The notes under the pieces are model-generated. The model saw nothing but the letters and a program-made list of their open reading frames with translations. It was not told the DNA's origin and did not search any database. A stretch of 64,000 nt of DNA from Anisodus tanguticus (taxonomy: Eukaryota > Streptophyta > Magnoliopsida > Solanales > Solanaceae), in assembly GCA_034509755.1 (NCBI GenBank), contig CM067551.1, forward strand, positions 12,334,501 through 12,398,500, given 5' to 3'. This document shows, piece after piece, positions 1-11,310 of the stretch; the stretch's first letter is position 1; each line of letters opens with the position of its first letter. A program made the position numbers and the translations under genes.

Positions 1-998
1 CTAAAATTTAATTAATTTATTTATTCTCTTTTTCCATAGGGAGGAATATGATTAGCTAAATTTACAGTTGCATTATGGAAATAAATATTAAAATTTTGAT
101 GGAGACTCTATTTGATCACCTCCATATTATTTGTACTCACACTTTTAAAAATATTTAGTACTCAATATTATATTACTTCTCCTCCTTCTCCTCCTCCTCC
201 TCCTCCTCCTCCTCCTCCTCCTCCTCCTCCTCTTATCTCAGATTTAAGATTATTCGAGCCTTTTTTGATTTGTTCGATTTAGTCCATCTAAAAGTTGGGT
301 TGATATATAGATCAAATAATTCAAAAATTTTGTCAAAACTTCTAAAAGACCTTGTTTTATTTGACATGTTATAAAAGGCTTAATAAAGGAAAAACATTTA
401 ATAGGTAGTTAAGCAAATTATATGAAAACAAACAAAGATATTAAAATTTGATAAGAGTTGGATGAATTGAGCTATAATCAATTGTTTAGCTCATTTTGGC
501 CTAGCGCATTTTAGCCAAAGTAATCGTTGGGCATGTTAATGACCTTACCGCAACCTAGCTATTTTTACTCGTTCAAATCCAGTCCAACCATCTCTTTTTC
601 AGCACTCCTAAATTCAGCTACGAATTGGTGAGATTGGTAGAACAAATGCTTCGAAATCGAAGTTTGTATATATATGAAGGTAATATACATCCACATACAT
701 AAAAAGGCCCCTAATTACCATTTTTATAAATATTTTTAATTAATTACCAAATATAATAATATTTTAGAATTTATAGCAATTTAAGAGATAAAAAGTTCCC
801 TTAATTCTAGCCCCTAAAATTGAAAAATCAATTTCCCCCCAAAAAATAAGATATATCCCTTAATTACCAAATAGAATAATATTTTATTTTTTTAATTAGC
901 TTAAATCATATGCTAAAAGCAAAACAAGGGGCTCCTTTCAAGCAAAAAGGAAATCTCAAGTTTCTATCTCATAAGTCATAACCTCTAAATGAGGTAAA
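1..998. other. AT-rich intergenic sequence
   Basis: No gene, RNA or complete mobile element was recognised here apart from the CTC microsatellite listed separately. The segment is AT-rich. Short near-repeats of the type CCTAATTACCA occur around 710 and 850, but no terminal structure was found for them. Confidence 0.6.
179..232. repeat. (CTC)n trinucleotide microsatellite
   Basis: About 16 nearly uninterrupted CTC/TCC units, seen directly. One strand is all pyrimidine, so the tract is likely to vary in length between individuals. Confidence 0.95.
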
Positions 999-1216
999 TG
1001 TTAGAGTAATTATGGGTCAATTCCATAATTACCTCCAATCTTCATTATTCATAATTGATATTGTACAATATTGTAATATCTCATTAATTAGGATGATTAT
1101 AATTAAACATCTTATATTTTAGGTAAAGGAGATTAGTCTTCCTTAAGACAAGCATATTATGATTGTATATATATTGTACTATTGAAATAAAATTAATCAA
1201 GGACTCATTTCCTACA
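999..1216 (+). repeat. Copia-1 5' LTR
   Basis: Starts TGTTAGAG and ends CCTACA, directly followed by the primer-binding site at 1217. It is a diverged copy of 5780-5986 and is about 11 bases longer because of short indels. Confidence 0.92.
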
Positions 1217-1223
1217 TGGTATC

Positions 1224-1578
1224 AAGAGTCAAAGATCCTTTGCCCTAATACCTACCTCATCCTACCCGATTTCTCCCTTCTCTTTCTCCTAATTTTTTTG
1301 GCCAACTATCATAAAAACTCTAAACAAGTTCTTACACCTAGCAAAACCCTAGCTGACATCTAAACCCCACCCTCCTCGGCTTACTCCTATCTGAAACCCT
1401 AAGAGTCAAAGATAATTTGCCCTAATACCTACCTCCTCCTACCCGATTTCTCCCTTCTCTTTCTCCTAAATTTTTTGGCCAACTATCACAAAAACTCTAA
1501 ACAAGTTCTTACACCTAACAAAACCCTAGCTGACATCTAAACCCCACCCCTCCTCGACTTACTCCTATCCGAAACCCT
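1224..1578 (+). repeat. Tandem duplication of Copia-1 leader
   Basis: Two head-to-tail copies (1224-1400 and 1401-1578, unit about 177 bases) of the untranslated leader between primer-binding site and gag. Both start with AAGAGTCAAAGAT and end with GAAACCCT. They differ at only a few positions, so the duplication is younger than, or homogenised relative to, much of the element's decay. Confidence 0.92.
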
Positions 1579-1649
1579 AAGGGTTCTCCACATCCAAAAC
1601 ATCAAACACTACTTATTTTCTTCTCTAGTTTTGATTTCTTGTGGAACCT

Positions 1650-2347
1650 ATGGCCGAAAAACAAACATTTCATCCCGCTCTTGCCGTTAATAACGTCAAG
1701 AACTTTATCTCCATAATCCTTGAAATGGAGAAAGGGAAATATATCTCTTGGGCGAAATTGTTCAAAATTCATTGCCGCGCATATTAGGTGATCGACCATA
1801 GCATACATTCCGAGTCATCATCGGACGCTATTTTAGTGGACAAAAAGATATGGTCCTATTTGGATGCTATTGTCCTTCGATGGATTTATGGCAATATATC
1901 CAACGATCTTTTACATACCATATTGGAGCCGAATTCTACGGCTCAACAGGCATGGGAACGTTTACAAAATATATTTCAGGATAACAAACTTTATCGCACC
2001 GTTTATCTAGAACACCAATTTACTAATGTTAAATTGGATAATTTTTTCAACATCTCTGCTTATTGTCAGGAATTGAAGATGCTTGCGGACCAACAATCCA
2101 ACGTTGGTTCGCCCGTAACAAATCAAATGTTGGTCATTCAGTTGATTGCATGATTGAATAAACAGTATGATGGAGTGGCTACATTCATTCAGCAAAGTAA
2201 TCAATTGCCTCCTTTCTATGAGGCCCGTTCGAGGTTGATTCTCGAGGAAATACGGAAGGCAAAACAGACATCTTCTGGAGCAACCACCGCCGGAACTGCT
2301 CTCGTCTCCACCAACTCATTTTCCACGGATTTAGAACCGTAACAATA
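1650..2347 (+). pseudogene. Copia-1 gag remnant
   Basis: The start is the ATG at 1650, which aligns with the gag starts of Copia-2 (10241) and Copia-5 (26833). The decayed protein resembles the copia gag domain (UBN2 family), with recognisable pieces such as QAWERLQNIFQDNK and ANQMLV-like segments. In-frame stops occur near 1785 and 2151. The basic Gly/Asn-rich tail near 2340-2400 is shifted out of frame. No CCHC zinc knuckle is visible, as in the related copies here. In an intact element this protein would form cytoplasmic virus-like particles. Confidence 0.85.
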
Positions 2348-2359
2348 AAGGAAAAAATA

Positions 2360-5300
2360 ATGGTAGAAAGGGACGAGGCCGGGGCGGTGGCCAACCTGCC
2401 GGCGGTAGTGGCCAGTCCGGACAATGGCGGGCTGGCAGTGGCAGTAATCAGTGGGGGGCAGTACCCACCATGGGCCTGGGCCCCACAGTGGGCTGCCTCG
2501 TCGTGCCCATATCCGACTTCATCGTGGGCCAGGCCTCCTCCCTCTTCAAATCACCAACCCAGTATTCTCAGATATCGTCCACAACATGCGTTTGCGGCTC
2601 AGGTACCGTCTTCTGTTGGTTATGCACCCACGGATATTGAACAAGCCATGACCAACATGAATCTAAGTGTTCCAGATGAGTCATGGTAAATGGACATAGG
2701 GGCTACGTCACACATGACGACATCTCAAGGTAGTCTCTCATCTTATTTTAATATGAGAAATAGTAAAAATATTATTGTCGACAGTGGGCAAGAAATTCCA
2801 ATTTGTGGTATTGGTCAAGTAACACTACCCTCTCCACACCCACTATTATACTTGAAAAACATCTTACATGCACCAAATCAAATTAAAAACCTGATCTCTA
2901 TTAGACGTTTTACGATTGGCAATAATGTTTCTGTGAATTTTGATCCGTTTGGCTTTTCTGTGAAGGATTTTCAGATCGGGATGCCACTTATGAGATGCAA
3001 TAGCACGGGGACTTGTATCCCATCACCTCTCTTTTCAAAAATAGCATGACCAAAACATCAACCTTTGCTGTCATTTCTCCTACTCTATGACACAATCGGT
3101 TGGGACACCAGGAGCACAAGTTTTTAATAATTTTAGGAAGAATAATTTATTTTATTGTAACAAACTTTTGGACTCCTCTGTTTGCCAAACTTGTATGTTT
3201 GGTAAACATGTTAAGCTTCCTTTTGCATCTTCTAATTCTCATACTTTTATGCCATTTGATCTTGTGCATTGTGATTTGTGGACATCACCAGTTTTGAGTT
3301 CTGCATGTCATAAATACTATATGCTCAATCTAGATGATTATTCGAATTTTTTGTGGACTTTTCCCTTAGGACATAAATCACAAACCTACACCATTTTAAA
3401 ACAATTTAGTGTTTTTATCAAAACTCAATTTGGCAAATGCATTAAATGTTTTCAATGTGATAAGGGAGGGAATTCATAAATCCCCAATTTAATGATTTCT
3501 TTCACCAAAATAGGATGTCTTTGCGTCTTTCGTGTCCACACACATCACCATAAAATGGGAAAGCCGAAAGAAAAATTCGAATGATTAATAATATGATTCG
3601 CTCTCTTCTTGTGCATTCTTCCACACCACCAAAGTTTTGGCACCATGCACTTCAAATGGCTACATACCTTTTAAATATTCTTCCTAGTAAATTGCTCTCC
3701 AATGTGTCTCCTACACAAATGTTGTATCATCGTCTCCCGTCTTTTACACATTTAAAAGTGTTTGTGTTATCCTTTGTTTCCATCCACTTCCATTAACAAG
3801 TTACAAGCTCGTTCAACTCCTTGTGTGTTTTTGGGATACCCACAAAATCATAGGAGATATAAATGTTATGATTTGACGAATGGAAAAATAATTATCTCCC
3901 GTCATGTGATTTTTGATGAGTCTACATTCCCGTTTGCTAAGTCTCATGTGGCATCCTCACCTTTATATGGATTTTTGGACAACGAAATACATCCCATTTT
4001 ACACCACACCTTACTATTCAAACACAAGTGGAACCAACCCAACACAATACCCAACATATTCTTGCCCAACCACTAAATGGGACTGGACCGGAGACCACAA
4101 CCTTGTTACCGCTGGTCTCAACTCAGTCCTGTTTCCGTGGTGAGCAAGCCCAAGTGAGGCAGTCCACTGCTTCCTCAACCGCACCCTTATCCCAAACCGA
4201 TCTCGAATCCCAGCCTAATACCGAATCGGCTACCCTTTTTCAGTTGGGCCATAATACACCCTCTCGGCCCAATACCATACCCGAGAACCCTACTCTCCAA
4301 CCAATGACGGAACAACCTCAGACCATTGAAACACGTGCCATGCATGAGATTTTTCAGCCCAAACGTCAGTTTAACCTACTATCCTTAGTTCAACTATCAC
4401 CTCTACTAAAAAATCCCAAAGCTGCCTTGTCCGACCCGAATTGGAAAGCTGCCATGTTAGACTAATTTAATAATATTATTACAAATAAGACGTGAGAATT
4501 AGTACCACATCCATCTAATGTGAACGTCATTCGGTCTATGTGAGTTTTTTGTCATAAAAAGAATTCTGATGGTTCTTTTGCGAGATACAAAACTCGTTTT
4601 GTTGATGATGGCAGGTCTCAGCAGGGTGGGGTAGATTGTGGTGAAACGTTTAGTCCGGTAGTTAAGCCAGCAACTATCAGGACTGCTCTCAGCCTGACTA
4701 TTTCTAAATCTTGGTCCATTTATCATTTGGATGTTAAAAATGCATTCTTACATGACAACTTACAGGAGATAGTGTACATGCATCAACCGTTGGGTTTTCG
4801 AGATTATACGTGTCCAGATCATGTTTGCATGTTGAAGAAATCCTTATATGGTTTGAAACAAGCTCATCGAGCATTATATAACAGATTTGCAGGATTTGTT
4901 TCCAAGTTGGGATTCTCTTACAGCAAGTCCGATCAGTCGATGTTCATTTATCGGAAAGGTGATGACATGGCATATATCCTTCTGTATGTTGATGATATTA
5001 TTATCACAACATCGTACACTCCACTTCGCCAGTCTATTATGTCCCTTCTTGCAGCAGAATTTGCGATGAAGGACTTGGGTCTATTAAGTTATTTTCTTGG
5101 CGTTGCCGTCACCCAATATACAGGTGGTCTGTTTCTCAGTCAAAAGAAATATGCCGAAGAAATAATTGACAAAACAGGGATGTCGTCCTGCAAACTTCAC
5201 ATACTCTAGTTGACACAAAGGCGAAATTGAGTAACGATGCCGGAACACCATACATCGATCCTACCCATTATCGTAGCCTAGCAGGGGCCTTGTAGTATCT

Positions 5301-5779
5301 GACTTTTACAAGACCAGATATCTCCTATGCGGTTCAACAAATTTGTTTACACATGCATGATCCGAAGGAAGAACATATGGGGGCTCTCAAAAGGATTTTG
5401 CAATATGTTAAGGGTACTCTCCATTTCAGACTTCATCTGTATAAGTTCTCCATCTCAATTCTTTCTGCCTACACAGATGCAGATTATGGTAGCTGCCCGG
5501 ACACATTGTCCGATTGAAAAGGCAACAATGGTCTATTGTGACAATGTGAGTGCGATATACTTATCCGACAATCCTGTTTAGCATCAGCACACAAAACACA
5601 TTGAAATGGATATCCTATTTATCTGCGAAAAGGTTACTTGTGGACAAGTCCGTGTTCTCCACATACCGTCCTGCTATCAAATTGCAGATATCTTCACGAA
5701 AGGTCTTCCGCGCGTACCTTTTGATGATTTCAGGGACAATCTAAGCATACATGAACCTCCCGCTAAGACCGCGTTGGAC
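2360..5779 (+). pseudogene. Copia-1 pol remnant (PR-IN-RT-RH)
   Basis: Decayed pol in copia order. The protease region starts near 2690, where the usual D-T-G is D-I-G. The GAG-pre-integrase region with a Cys pair (QTCMFGKH) lies around 3180. The integrase core has a first Asp in VHCDLW (about 3263) and a second in QCDKGG (about 3460). RT spans about 4440-5290 with the YVDD box near 4987. The RNase H segment loses a block near 5495-5510, where text after the first catalytic Asp region jumps to the VYCDN region. At least six stops or frameshifts break the frame (for example at 3478, 4463 and 5207), so no functional polyprotein is possible. Confidence 0.88.
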
Positions 5780-5986
5780 TGTTAGAGTAATTATGGGGCA
5801 ATCCCATATACCTCTGATCTTCATTATTCATAATTGATATTGTAATATCTTGTTAATTATGATGATTATAATTAGCATTTTATATTTTAGGTAAAGGAGA
5901 TTAGTCTTCCTTAAGACAAGCATATTATGATTGTATATATATATTGTACTATTGGAATGAAATTAATCAAGGACTCATTTCCTACA
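5780..5986 (+). repeat. Copia-1 3' LTR
   Basis: Direct repeat of 999-1216, starting TGTTAGAG and ending CCTACA. It follows the decayed RNase H end. The expected polypurine tract upstream is degenerate. Several substitutions and small indels against the 5' LTR indicate an old insertion. Confidence 0.92.
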
Positions 5987-6611
5987 ATAAAGAATCTCTA
6001 ATCCTGCAACTATTAATTATTAAAGGATAATTAAGTAATATGAAGCTTTTTGATGAAAAGAATGGACCTCTTTTTCTCGACAAAATTACCGACCTAATGA
6101 AATGCCTAAGTAAGCATCTTAAAACGGTCAAAAGAATCACATGATGATAATCAAGAACATCTAATATACGATTCAGTGCATTGTTTAATGTGGATTATTA
6201 GATCTTAATTCTCCTGTGATTCTGAATTAGTGGATAATTTGTCATCATAGGCCAGCATTTAGTGCAACATTCTTTAACAAATAAACGACCATTTGCCTTA
6301 AAAGGGCAAATCACTTTTTTGACCATTTCCAAAAATTAAGATGGAATTTGACAAGAATATCATTAGTGGATAATACTAAACACCCCTTTCTTCAAATCGC
6401 TAAGTACACCAACATGGGTCTAGCACAACATCATCAATTTTATCACATATAATTCATCAGTCTAACAATAAGTTTCACCTTAGAAATTCAAGACAAATTT
6501 GATAAGTATTTTCAACTATGCCTTTAGCATTAAAAAAGTAATCCACTTTAATATTGCTCAACTCTAAAAAAAAAATATCTAACAAATTAGTTTAGTAAAC
6601 TCCATATTACA
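5987..6611. other. Intergenic sequence without recognised features
   Basis: AT-rich sequence between Copia-1 and the foldback MITE. I see no credible coding region, RNA gene or repeat structure. Confidence 0.6.
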
Positions 6612-6620
6612 TCTATTGAT

Positions 6621-7320
6621 GGGAAAAGGGTCAAAAATGCCCCCCTACTTTGGGGAAAAGGCTCTCTTAACGGAAATCCCCATATCTCTTAAAATAATCC
6701 GATTTCAATTTTTAAATCCGCTTCACTATTTAACCTGACCCAACTAAGTAATAACCCATGGATGATAGTGTTATTGGGGAGCAAAATCACAATATAATCG
6801 AAAATGGCCTTCAAAAATGTGTAATAACTGTATGCACTACTGCATGCATCTAATTATGACATTCAATAATTCAATATGAACATCATTAATTTTTGTGTGC
6901 AATCTTGGACTTAAGATCAGACATGATATTTTTGAAACATCGAATCCTATGATTAATCGCTTGTTTTGGCCAATGTGAAAATATTTGCTTTGCTGGAAAA
7001 AACAAGCTTCCCACATCGCGAAATTTCTTTTTCTGATGACCTCTGGTTCGTGAAAGAGAGCCTCTATACCTCTTTGGAAGTGAATTGCCTAAGTGACCCT
7101 AACGCATCGGGCATGGGTTATTACTTAGTTGGGTCTAGTTAAATAATGGAGAGGATTTAAAAATTGAAATCGGATTATTTTAAAGGATTTGAGAATTCTG
7201 TTAAGAGATGAGTATATTTGAAAACTTTAATAACGGAAGGGATAGTTTTGACCCAAATTCGTAACGAATGATATTTTTAACCCTTTAACCAAAATAGATG
7301 GGCATTTTGACCCTTTTTCC
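6621..7320. mobile_element. Foldback MITE with long inverted arms
   Basis: The left end (GGGAAAAGGGTCAAAAATG from 6621) is the inverted complement of the right end (ending GACCCTTTTTCC at 7320). Complementarity continues inward for well over 100 bases: the block ending TAATAACCCATG near 6762 pairs with CATGGGTTATTACTTAG near 7113. The loop is about 340 bases with no transposase. Flanking 9-mers 6612-6620 and 7321-7329 agree at 6 of 9 positions, a possible decayed target duplication of the length used by Mutator-like elements. The family assignment is tentative. Confidence 0.85.
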
Positions 7321-8210
7321 TTTATTATTTTCTTATAAACGTGAATTTTGATAGAATGACGCTTATTTTGGGACAAAGGGAATACATTTGTTTACCGAGA
7401 AAGAATGAATTTATTGATTGCAAGTCCATGTGTTTTAGAACAAAGAATTTAAGAGTTCATGAGGTGATCAATTCAGAAATACACGAAGAGGTTGTTACAC
7501 TATTCAAGTGGTGCATTTTAATGAGCATAAGTGTGACAATGAAAATGCACTATTTAGCATGAGTTGGTGGCCAAGCCAAAAATCTTTAAAAAAGATTAAA
7601 AAAATATAAAAATGTTGTATCTGAAACTTTCACTTATGTTAAGGGAATTCAACACAACTTTTATATATATATATATATATATATATTATATCGTACTTGC
7701 ACAGCGTAATCTCCAAATGAAAGGGATTCAATTGAATCCTCTTTTATACCTTTAGCTTTATCCATATATATATATATAAATATTTTTATCGTACTTGCAC
7801 AGGGTAATCTCCAAATGAAAGGGATTCAATTGAATCTTTTTTTATACCTTTAGCTTTGTCCATATTCGGCGTGCTAAGCTCCCATTAATTAGGTGCATAG
7901 ATATTAAACTCTTTGTCATATAGTACGTAACATATTCCTAATTGGAAAAATATGTGTAGATATGTAACAAAGTTCACATACTAACCTCCGTACTTGTAAA
8001 ATAGTAGTACTCCTATTACTTTAAGGTGGATTGCATCATATTTGGACACTTTTAAGACAGTATCAAGAACCTCGAATGCCTCCTATCTAACAGTTTTAAC
8101 TCCTTATCTGAAATTATTCTTTCCTTTTACTAATTTATTGCTGTGGGGTCTGTTTGGTTGGAGGGGAGGGATAAAGGAAGCATATTGAATTCTATACAGG
8201 TCACTATTAG
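7321..8210. other. Upstream region of GRX-1
   Basis: Non-coding sequence between the foldback MITE and the GRX-1 TATA box. It holds a TA microsatellite (about 7663-7690) and a 98-base-period duplication listed separately. A 73-codon frame at 7341-7562 has no recognisable domain and is not called. Confidence 0.6.
7691..7865 (+). repeat. Duplicated 75-base block separated by TA repeats
   Basis: TCGTACTTGCACAG starts a block at 7691 that recurs at 7789, each copy ending near CTTTATCCATA or CTTTGTCCATA. The copies are about 96 percent alike by eye and are separated by a short (TA)n run. A further TA run precedes the first copy. The block lies about 350 bases upstream of the GRX-1 TATA box. Confidence 0.9.
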
Positions 8211-8218
8211 TATATAAA
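8211..8218 (+). promoter_or_regulatory. Probable TATA box of GRX-1
   Basis: TATATAAA lies 110 bases upstream of the GRX-1 ATG. It would give transcription from about 8240 and a leader of about 85 bases without an upstream ATG in good context. Position and sequence support the call; it has not been tested. Confidence 0.6.
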
Positions 8219-8327
8219 TAGCTTCAAGGGGGGTTTCAAATTCATCATCTCTTCAACAACGGATCAATTCACATTATCAATTATCACTCTTCCTCCTATT
8301 ACATTCATCATTTTCCCAATAATTATA

Positions 8328-8636
8328 ATGGAGTCAGTGAAGAAATTAGTAGCAGAAAAGCCAGTTGTAATGTTCAGCAAAAGCAAGTGTTGCATGTGCC
8401 ACACCATAAAGACACTCATATCAAGTTTTGGTGCTAACTTAACTGTATATGAATTGGATGAACTTGCCAATGGCCTACGAGTGGAAAGAGAACTGCTGGT
8501 ACTAGGCCGAAGGCCTAGTGTGCCAGCAGTGTTCATTGGACAAGATTTAATTGGCGGTGCGAATGAGATCATGAGCCTCCATTTAGAGGGAAATCTTGTT
8601 CCTTTGCTCAAACAAGCTAAAGCACTTTGGCTATAG
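8328..8636 (+). CDS. GRX-1: CC-type (class III) glutaredoxin, CCMC
   Basis: Intact, intron-less gene for a 102-residue protein, the usual length of plant CC-type glutaredoxins (ROXY family). The active site is CCMC at residues 21-24. The cis-proline segment SVPAVFIG (64-71, Pro66) and the GG turn at 76-77 form the expected glutathione-binding elements of a thioredoxin fold. The C-terminus ALWL (99-102) is the motif known in this family for recruiting TOPLESS-type corepressors when bound to TGA bZIP factors. Known members act in nucleus and cytosol on TGA-dependent transcription and nitrogen-responsive growth; the role here is inferred. The ATG at 8328 is the first in frame and gives the family N-terminus. 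Sequence resembles Arabidopsis GRXS2-like proteins. AATAAA at 8897 is a possible poly(A) signal. Confidence 0.95.
   Translation: MESVKKLVAEKPVVMFSKSKCCMCHTIKTLISSFGANLTVYELDELANGLRVERELLVLGRRPSVPAVFIGQDLIGGANEIMSLHLEGNLVPLLKQAKALWL
8493..8529. repeat. Hairpin-forming inverted repeat inside GRX-1
   Basis: An outer pair CTGCTGG/CCAGCAG and an inner perfect 8-base pair ACTAGGCC/GGCCTAGT enclose a 3-base loop, with a small 1-versus-3-base internal bulge. It overlaps codons for residues 56-68 (around the RPSVPAV segment). It could fold in DNA or mRNA. Confidence 0.85.
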
Positions 8637-9262
8637 CGTATATATATATACTCTACAAACTTTTTTCTACATTAGATATCTGATAGCCGAAATCTACTAG
8701 CATGACTAGTTCAGACTCACGTTGAATATGCTACTAAAACTACAATCCACCATGTAGAAAGTTCATATTGGTAGTTTGGTTTTCTCAATGTTTATGGACT
8801 TAGAATGTAGTCAATTGATCATCTTTTATCTAACATGCTTAATGAAGACTCTGTTTTCTCAACACAAGTCCATTAATGTTTCTTAAGAATTGTAATAATA
8901 AATTATATATAATGCCATGGACTCTTGTCCATTGTGACTTCAACAAGACTCATCATTCCTAACATCACTCTTTTAGTTTCCTTTTTTCTAAATTATATTT
9001 TGTGAAGCCATCTATAGTCAAGTGTAGTTTAAGAAAAAAAAACGAATTAACAAACAAAGAAGTAGACAAAAGTCAAACTTTCTTATCTTAGCCTTAAAGG
9101 GTTCTATGTCAGCAATTGGCATCTTGGGGTATTGATGCATTATATCTTTTTGTCTTGCTGATAACATTCACATTTATGTGACCAACTGAACGAATAGAAA
9201 TAATTAGGAAAGTTTTAGTGTTTAATTTGGATCCTCTTACTGCACTTTCGTCTAAAACAGTA
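8637..9262. other. GRX-1 3' flank, intergenic
   Basis: Probable 3' untranslated region of GRX-1 followed by AT-rich intergenic sequence. AATAAA at 8897-8902 is the best poly(A) candidate. No other gene or element is visible. Confidence 0.55.
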
Positions 9263-9522
9263 CTCCCTAATTATCGGATTTATGTGGCAATATTCGAATT
9301 TCGAGAGTCAAATGAGTTATTCTTTGACTATCTTTTTTTCATGTCTATAATATTTTAGATTATTAATATTATGACTTACCATATTACCTTTTTTGTGCTT
9401 TTCAAATATATAAATTTTATTTCAAAAGAATTTAAAGATTCTATATCATAACTTACGGTCAAAATTAAGAAATTTGATTTTTGAAATCCGAACAATGACA
9501 CTTAAATTAAGATAGAGGGGAG
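9263..9522. mobile_element. Stowaway-like MITE
   Basis: The ends are CTCCCTAATTATCGG (left) and a right end whose complement reads CTCCCCTCTATCTTAA. Both are flanked by TA (9261-9262 and 9523-9524), the target duplication of Tc1/mariner-type Stowaway elements. At 260 bases with no coding capacity it is non-autonomous. The inverted ends match imperfectly over roughly 30 bases. Confidence 0.8.
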
Positions 9523-9770
9523 TACAACATTACATCAATAACACATGCTAACCTTGTATTTAGCTTTTAGGAATGAGGTTTTACGGTGCTAAATAAAATA
9601 AAAAAAATCAAAATGCTATATTTAAAATTAGTGGCACATACAGAACTTTTACTAAAACGTTCATCATATGATCTTATATACGTGTACGATTAGATTTTCT
9701 AGCAAAGAGGAGCCCCTGCTTAGAATTCAAACTTACGACATAAATAGTTTTTAGTCATTTTTATCGTCAC

Positions 9771-10006
9771 TGTTAAGGATGATTATATGATTATAGATAT
9801 GGTTATTCTTAATTATCTTTATTATGTAAAATCATCAATTATGTAATTAAAGAGAATATTATGTAATTAGTGTGATAAGATGATTAGCATATTTATAGGA
9901 TATTATTAGGATAGTCTTTCAACGTCATAGCCATAGATTGATCTTATAGGCTTGTATATTTATTGTATTCTTAGTATAAAATAAATCATGGAATGAACTT
10001 CTTTCA
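9771..10006 (+). repeat. Copia-2 5' LTR
   Basis: 236 bases, TGTTAAGG...CTTTCA, directly preceded by GTCAC and followed by the primer-binding site. Diverged direct repeat of 14610-14899. Confidence 0.95.
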
Positions 10007-10031
10007 TGGTATCAAGAGCCACAAATTAACT

Positions 10032-10055
10032 CCCCCCCCCCCCCCCCCCCCCCCC
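10032..10055 (+). repeat. Run of 24 cytosines in Copia-2 leader
   Basis: An uninterrupted C24 homopolymer lies between primer-binding site and gag. Related elements show no such tract at this place. Length may be uncertain because homopolymers are prone to sequencing error. Confidence 0.95.
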
Positions 10056-10240
10056 GAATTAGTCTTTTTGGCTAACCCTAAACCACTCCTACTTTGGCTT
10101 CTTTCTTCCTTTTACTCTAAACCCTAGCCGACAACTTACCCTAAACCACTCTTCCTCTCGATGCCAAACCACTTCCGGTTTAGAGTTCTTCCACCAAATG
10201 CTTTTTCTCCTTCTTTTAGTCTTATTTTTCGTGGGTAACT

Positions 10241-11133
10241 ATGGCCGACAAACAAAAATTTCATCCAGTTCTTGCCGTAAATAACGTCAAGAACTTTATT
10301 TCAATTACACTTGAGATGGAAGGGCAATACTCCTTGTGGGCAGAGTTATTCAAAATTCATTGACGAGCAGACGAAGTACTAGACCATATCATTCCTTCCG
10401 AATCTTCATCGGACAACACCGGTGTTGATAAAAAGTTATGGTCTCGTTTGGATGCTATAGTCCTTCAATGGATTTACAACACCATATCTAACGACCTTTT
10501 GCATACTATTTTGGAACCGGACTCTATGGCTCAACAAGCGTGGGAGCGTTTGCGTAATATTTTTCAAGATAATAAACTTTCTAGGGCGGTATATCTTGAA
10601 AATCGATTCACCAACATCAAATTGGATGATTTTTCAAACATTTCCACCTATTGTCAAGAGTTGAAAATGTTTGCAGACCAACTATCCAACATTGATGCGC
10701 CGGTGACAAATCAAATGTTGGTGCTTCAATTAATTACGGGTTTGAATGAACAATACGATGATGTTGCAATGTTCATTCAACAAAGTAACCCATTACCACC
10801 TTTTTATGAGGCTCGTTCGAGGTTGATTCTTGAAGAAACCCGAAAAGCTAAACAAGTAGCGATGACGGCAAACAACGCCGGCACCGCCCTTATTTCCACT
10901 AACACGACGGAGGAGGTTTTTGGACCTCAAAATTTTGGTCCGGAAACACACCAAAATCGTAACTATAACGGACCAAAAAAGGGTCAAAACCGCAACAACA
11001 ATAAAGGAAAAAATAATGGTGGAAAAGGGAGGGGCCTGAACGCCAGAAAGTTTTTCGGTGGAGGGGCTGGCCGCATGCAGAACCGTTCCCACTGGGAGCC
11101 GCAGCAGCAGGGAGGCAGCGGGCAGTGGGGATA
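10241..11133 (+). pseudogene. Copia-2 gag remnant
   Basis: Starts at ATG 10241 (N-terminus MADKQKFHP). One in-frame TGA at 10361 replaces a residue that is Cys in Copia-1 (IHCRA there). After that, 10448-11133 is open for 228 codons and shows the copia gag domain (UBN2 type) with QAWERLRNIFQDNK and TNQMLVLQLITGLNEQYDD segments. A basic Asn/Gly/Lys-rich tail follows, presumably for RNA binding. No zinc knuckle is visible. A stop at 11131 separates it from pol, where these elements normally encode one continuous gag-pol protein. Confidence 0.88.
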
Positions 11134-11310
11134 GGTCCCGCCGTGGGCTTGGAACTCACAACAGTGGGCCCCACTGTACTCCTTTTCGATGAACCAGTGG
11201 GTCAGGCCCAACAACCAAAACAGGCAGCCCGAAATTTTAGGAAACCGGCCACCACAATCCTTTACGGCCCATGGCCCCTCGATGTCATGTTATGTTCCCA
11301 TGAACATCGA

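Larger units (their letters stand above)
999..5986 (+). mobile_element. Copia-1: degenerate Ty1/copia retrotransposon
   Basis: The element is bounded by two direct LTRs (999-1216 and 5780-5986) that begin TGTTAGAG and end CCTACA. The flanking pentamers GTAAA (994-998) and ATAAA (5987-5991) match at 4 of 5 bases and are probably a target duplication. A primer-binding site for initiator Met-tRNA (TGGTATCAAGAG) starts at 1217. Gag, protease, integrase, RT and RNase H remnants follow in copia order on the + strand, with many stops, frameshifts and an RNase H deletion. The size and short LTRs suggest an Ale/Retrofit-like lineage, which is inference. It cannot move by itself. Confidence 0.93.

Noticed and set aside
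7341..7562. 73-codon frame next to the foldback MITE
   Set aside because: Short, no domain, lies directly at a transposon edge; chance frame more likely.
8264..8611. 115-codon frame antisense to GRX-1
   Set aside because: It is a shadow of the glutaredoxin gene on the other strand, with no recognisable domain.
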